Source: Phoenicibacter sp963588595 (lineage in GTDB: Bacteria; Actinomycetota; Coriobacteriia; Coriobacteriales; Eggerthellaceae). From it: 32,720 nucleotides of DNA. The notes below the pieces were generated by a model. That model had not been told where the DNA came from and did no database searches. It saw only the letters and a program-made list of their open reading frames with translations. Every line of letters starts with the position of its first letter. Positions within the stretch are counted from its first letter, which is position 1. The stretch is taken from the NCBI GenBank assembly GCA_963588595.1, contig CAVAIA010000058.1, positions 1 to 32,720 of the forward strand, read 5' to 3'. The position numbers and the translations under genes were made by a program. Below, one piece after another: positions 32,636 to 32,720 of the stretch.

Positions 32636-32720
32636 GGGGGTGTGGTGGAACGGCATACACAGCGGACTTAAAATCCGCCGCCTTCACGGCTTGGGGGTTC
32701 GAATCCCCCCACCCCTACCA
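32636..32720 (+). tRNA. tRNA-Leu(TAA)
   Basis: An 85-base class II tRNA ending with encoded CCA exactly at the window edge. Acceptor GGGGGTG pairs with CACCCCT, with G1-U72 as a wobble pair; the D stem is GTG/CAC; anticodon stem GCGGA/TCCGC holds loop CTTAAAA with anticodon TAA; a long variable arm (about 14 bases) and T arm GGGGGTTCGAATCCCCC follow. The long variable arm plus anticodon identify it as leucine. Confidence 0.96.

Overview
The window reads as chromosomal DNA from a low-G+C anaerobe of the Actinomycetota, most likely class Coriobacteriia. This is inferred from gene content, not a database match. The pointers are an HspR-type (MerR-like) heat-shock regulator in a dnaK-grpE-hspR-clpB operon with a HAIR-like operator, a TsaB-RimI-TsaD fusion protein, a cytoplasmic protein whose first half resembles actinobacterial CwlM, several start codons placed directly under a -10 box (leaderless style), and anaerobe-type genes (fhs/fchA/folD and the 2-hydroxyacyl-CoA dehydratase activase family). 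It is almost all core housekeeping DNA: I see no transposase, phage gene, CRISPR array or long repeat.

Layout. From 28532 down to 1 every gene is on the minus strand and packed tightly, often with start/stop overlaps. In transcription order: rarA; a DUF948-like membrane protein; pyrH, frr, uppS, cdsA, dxr; the heat-shock block dnaK, grpE, hspR, clpB; rseP, ispG, proS, rlmB, a YacP-type nuclease and coaX; the one-carbon set fhs, fchA, folD; the t6A/acetyltransferase pair tsaE and tsaB-rimI-tsaD; a secreted coiled-coil protein with a lysozyme-like end; and a two-gene activase/dehydratase-like pair that runs off the left edge. To the right lie veg and tRNA-Ala(CGC) on plus, a HAD phosphatase on minus, then plus-strand ftsB/divIC-like, polyprenyl diphosphate synthase, the CwlM-like gene and tRNA-Leu(TAA), which ends exactly at the window edge. 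No gap exceeds 300 bases; the longest is 29875-30126 (252 bases), a divergent promoter region.

How the genes work together. dxr and ispG (MEP pathway), the polyprenyl synthase and uppS build isoprenoid and undecaprenyl carriers. cdsA, rseP, ftsB, the CwlM-like protein and the secreted coiled-coil protein deal with membrane and cell envelope. pyrH, frr, proS, rlmB, tsaE, tsaBD and the tRNAs serve nucleotide supply and translation. fhs-fchA-folD carries formate to methylene-tetrahydrofolate. The common bacterial order frr-uppS-cdsA-dxr-rseP-ispG-proS is split here by the whole heat-shock operon.

Most notable points: FolD has lost two residues needed for cyclohydrolase activity and sits beside a separate cyclohydrolase, FchA; the CwlM-like protein keeps the paired peptidoglycan-binding repeats but shows no amidase zinc-site motifs; the ftsB-like frame stays open about 43 codons upstream without any ATG/GTG/TTG, just behind a Shine-Dalgarno sequence and a promoter; and RseP lacks a PDZ domain but has a helix-turn-helix-like insert.
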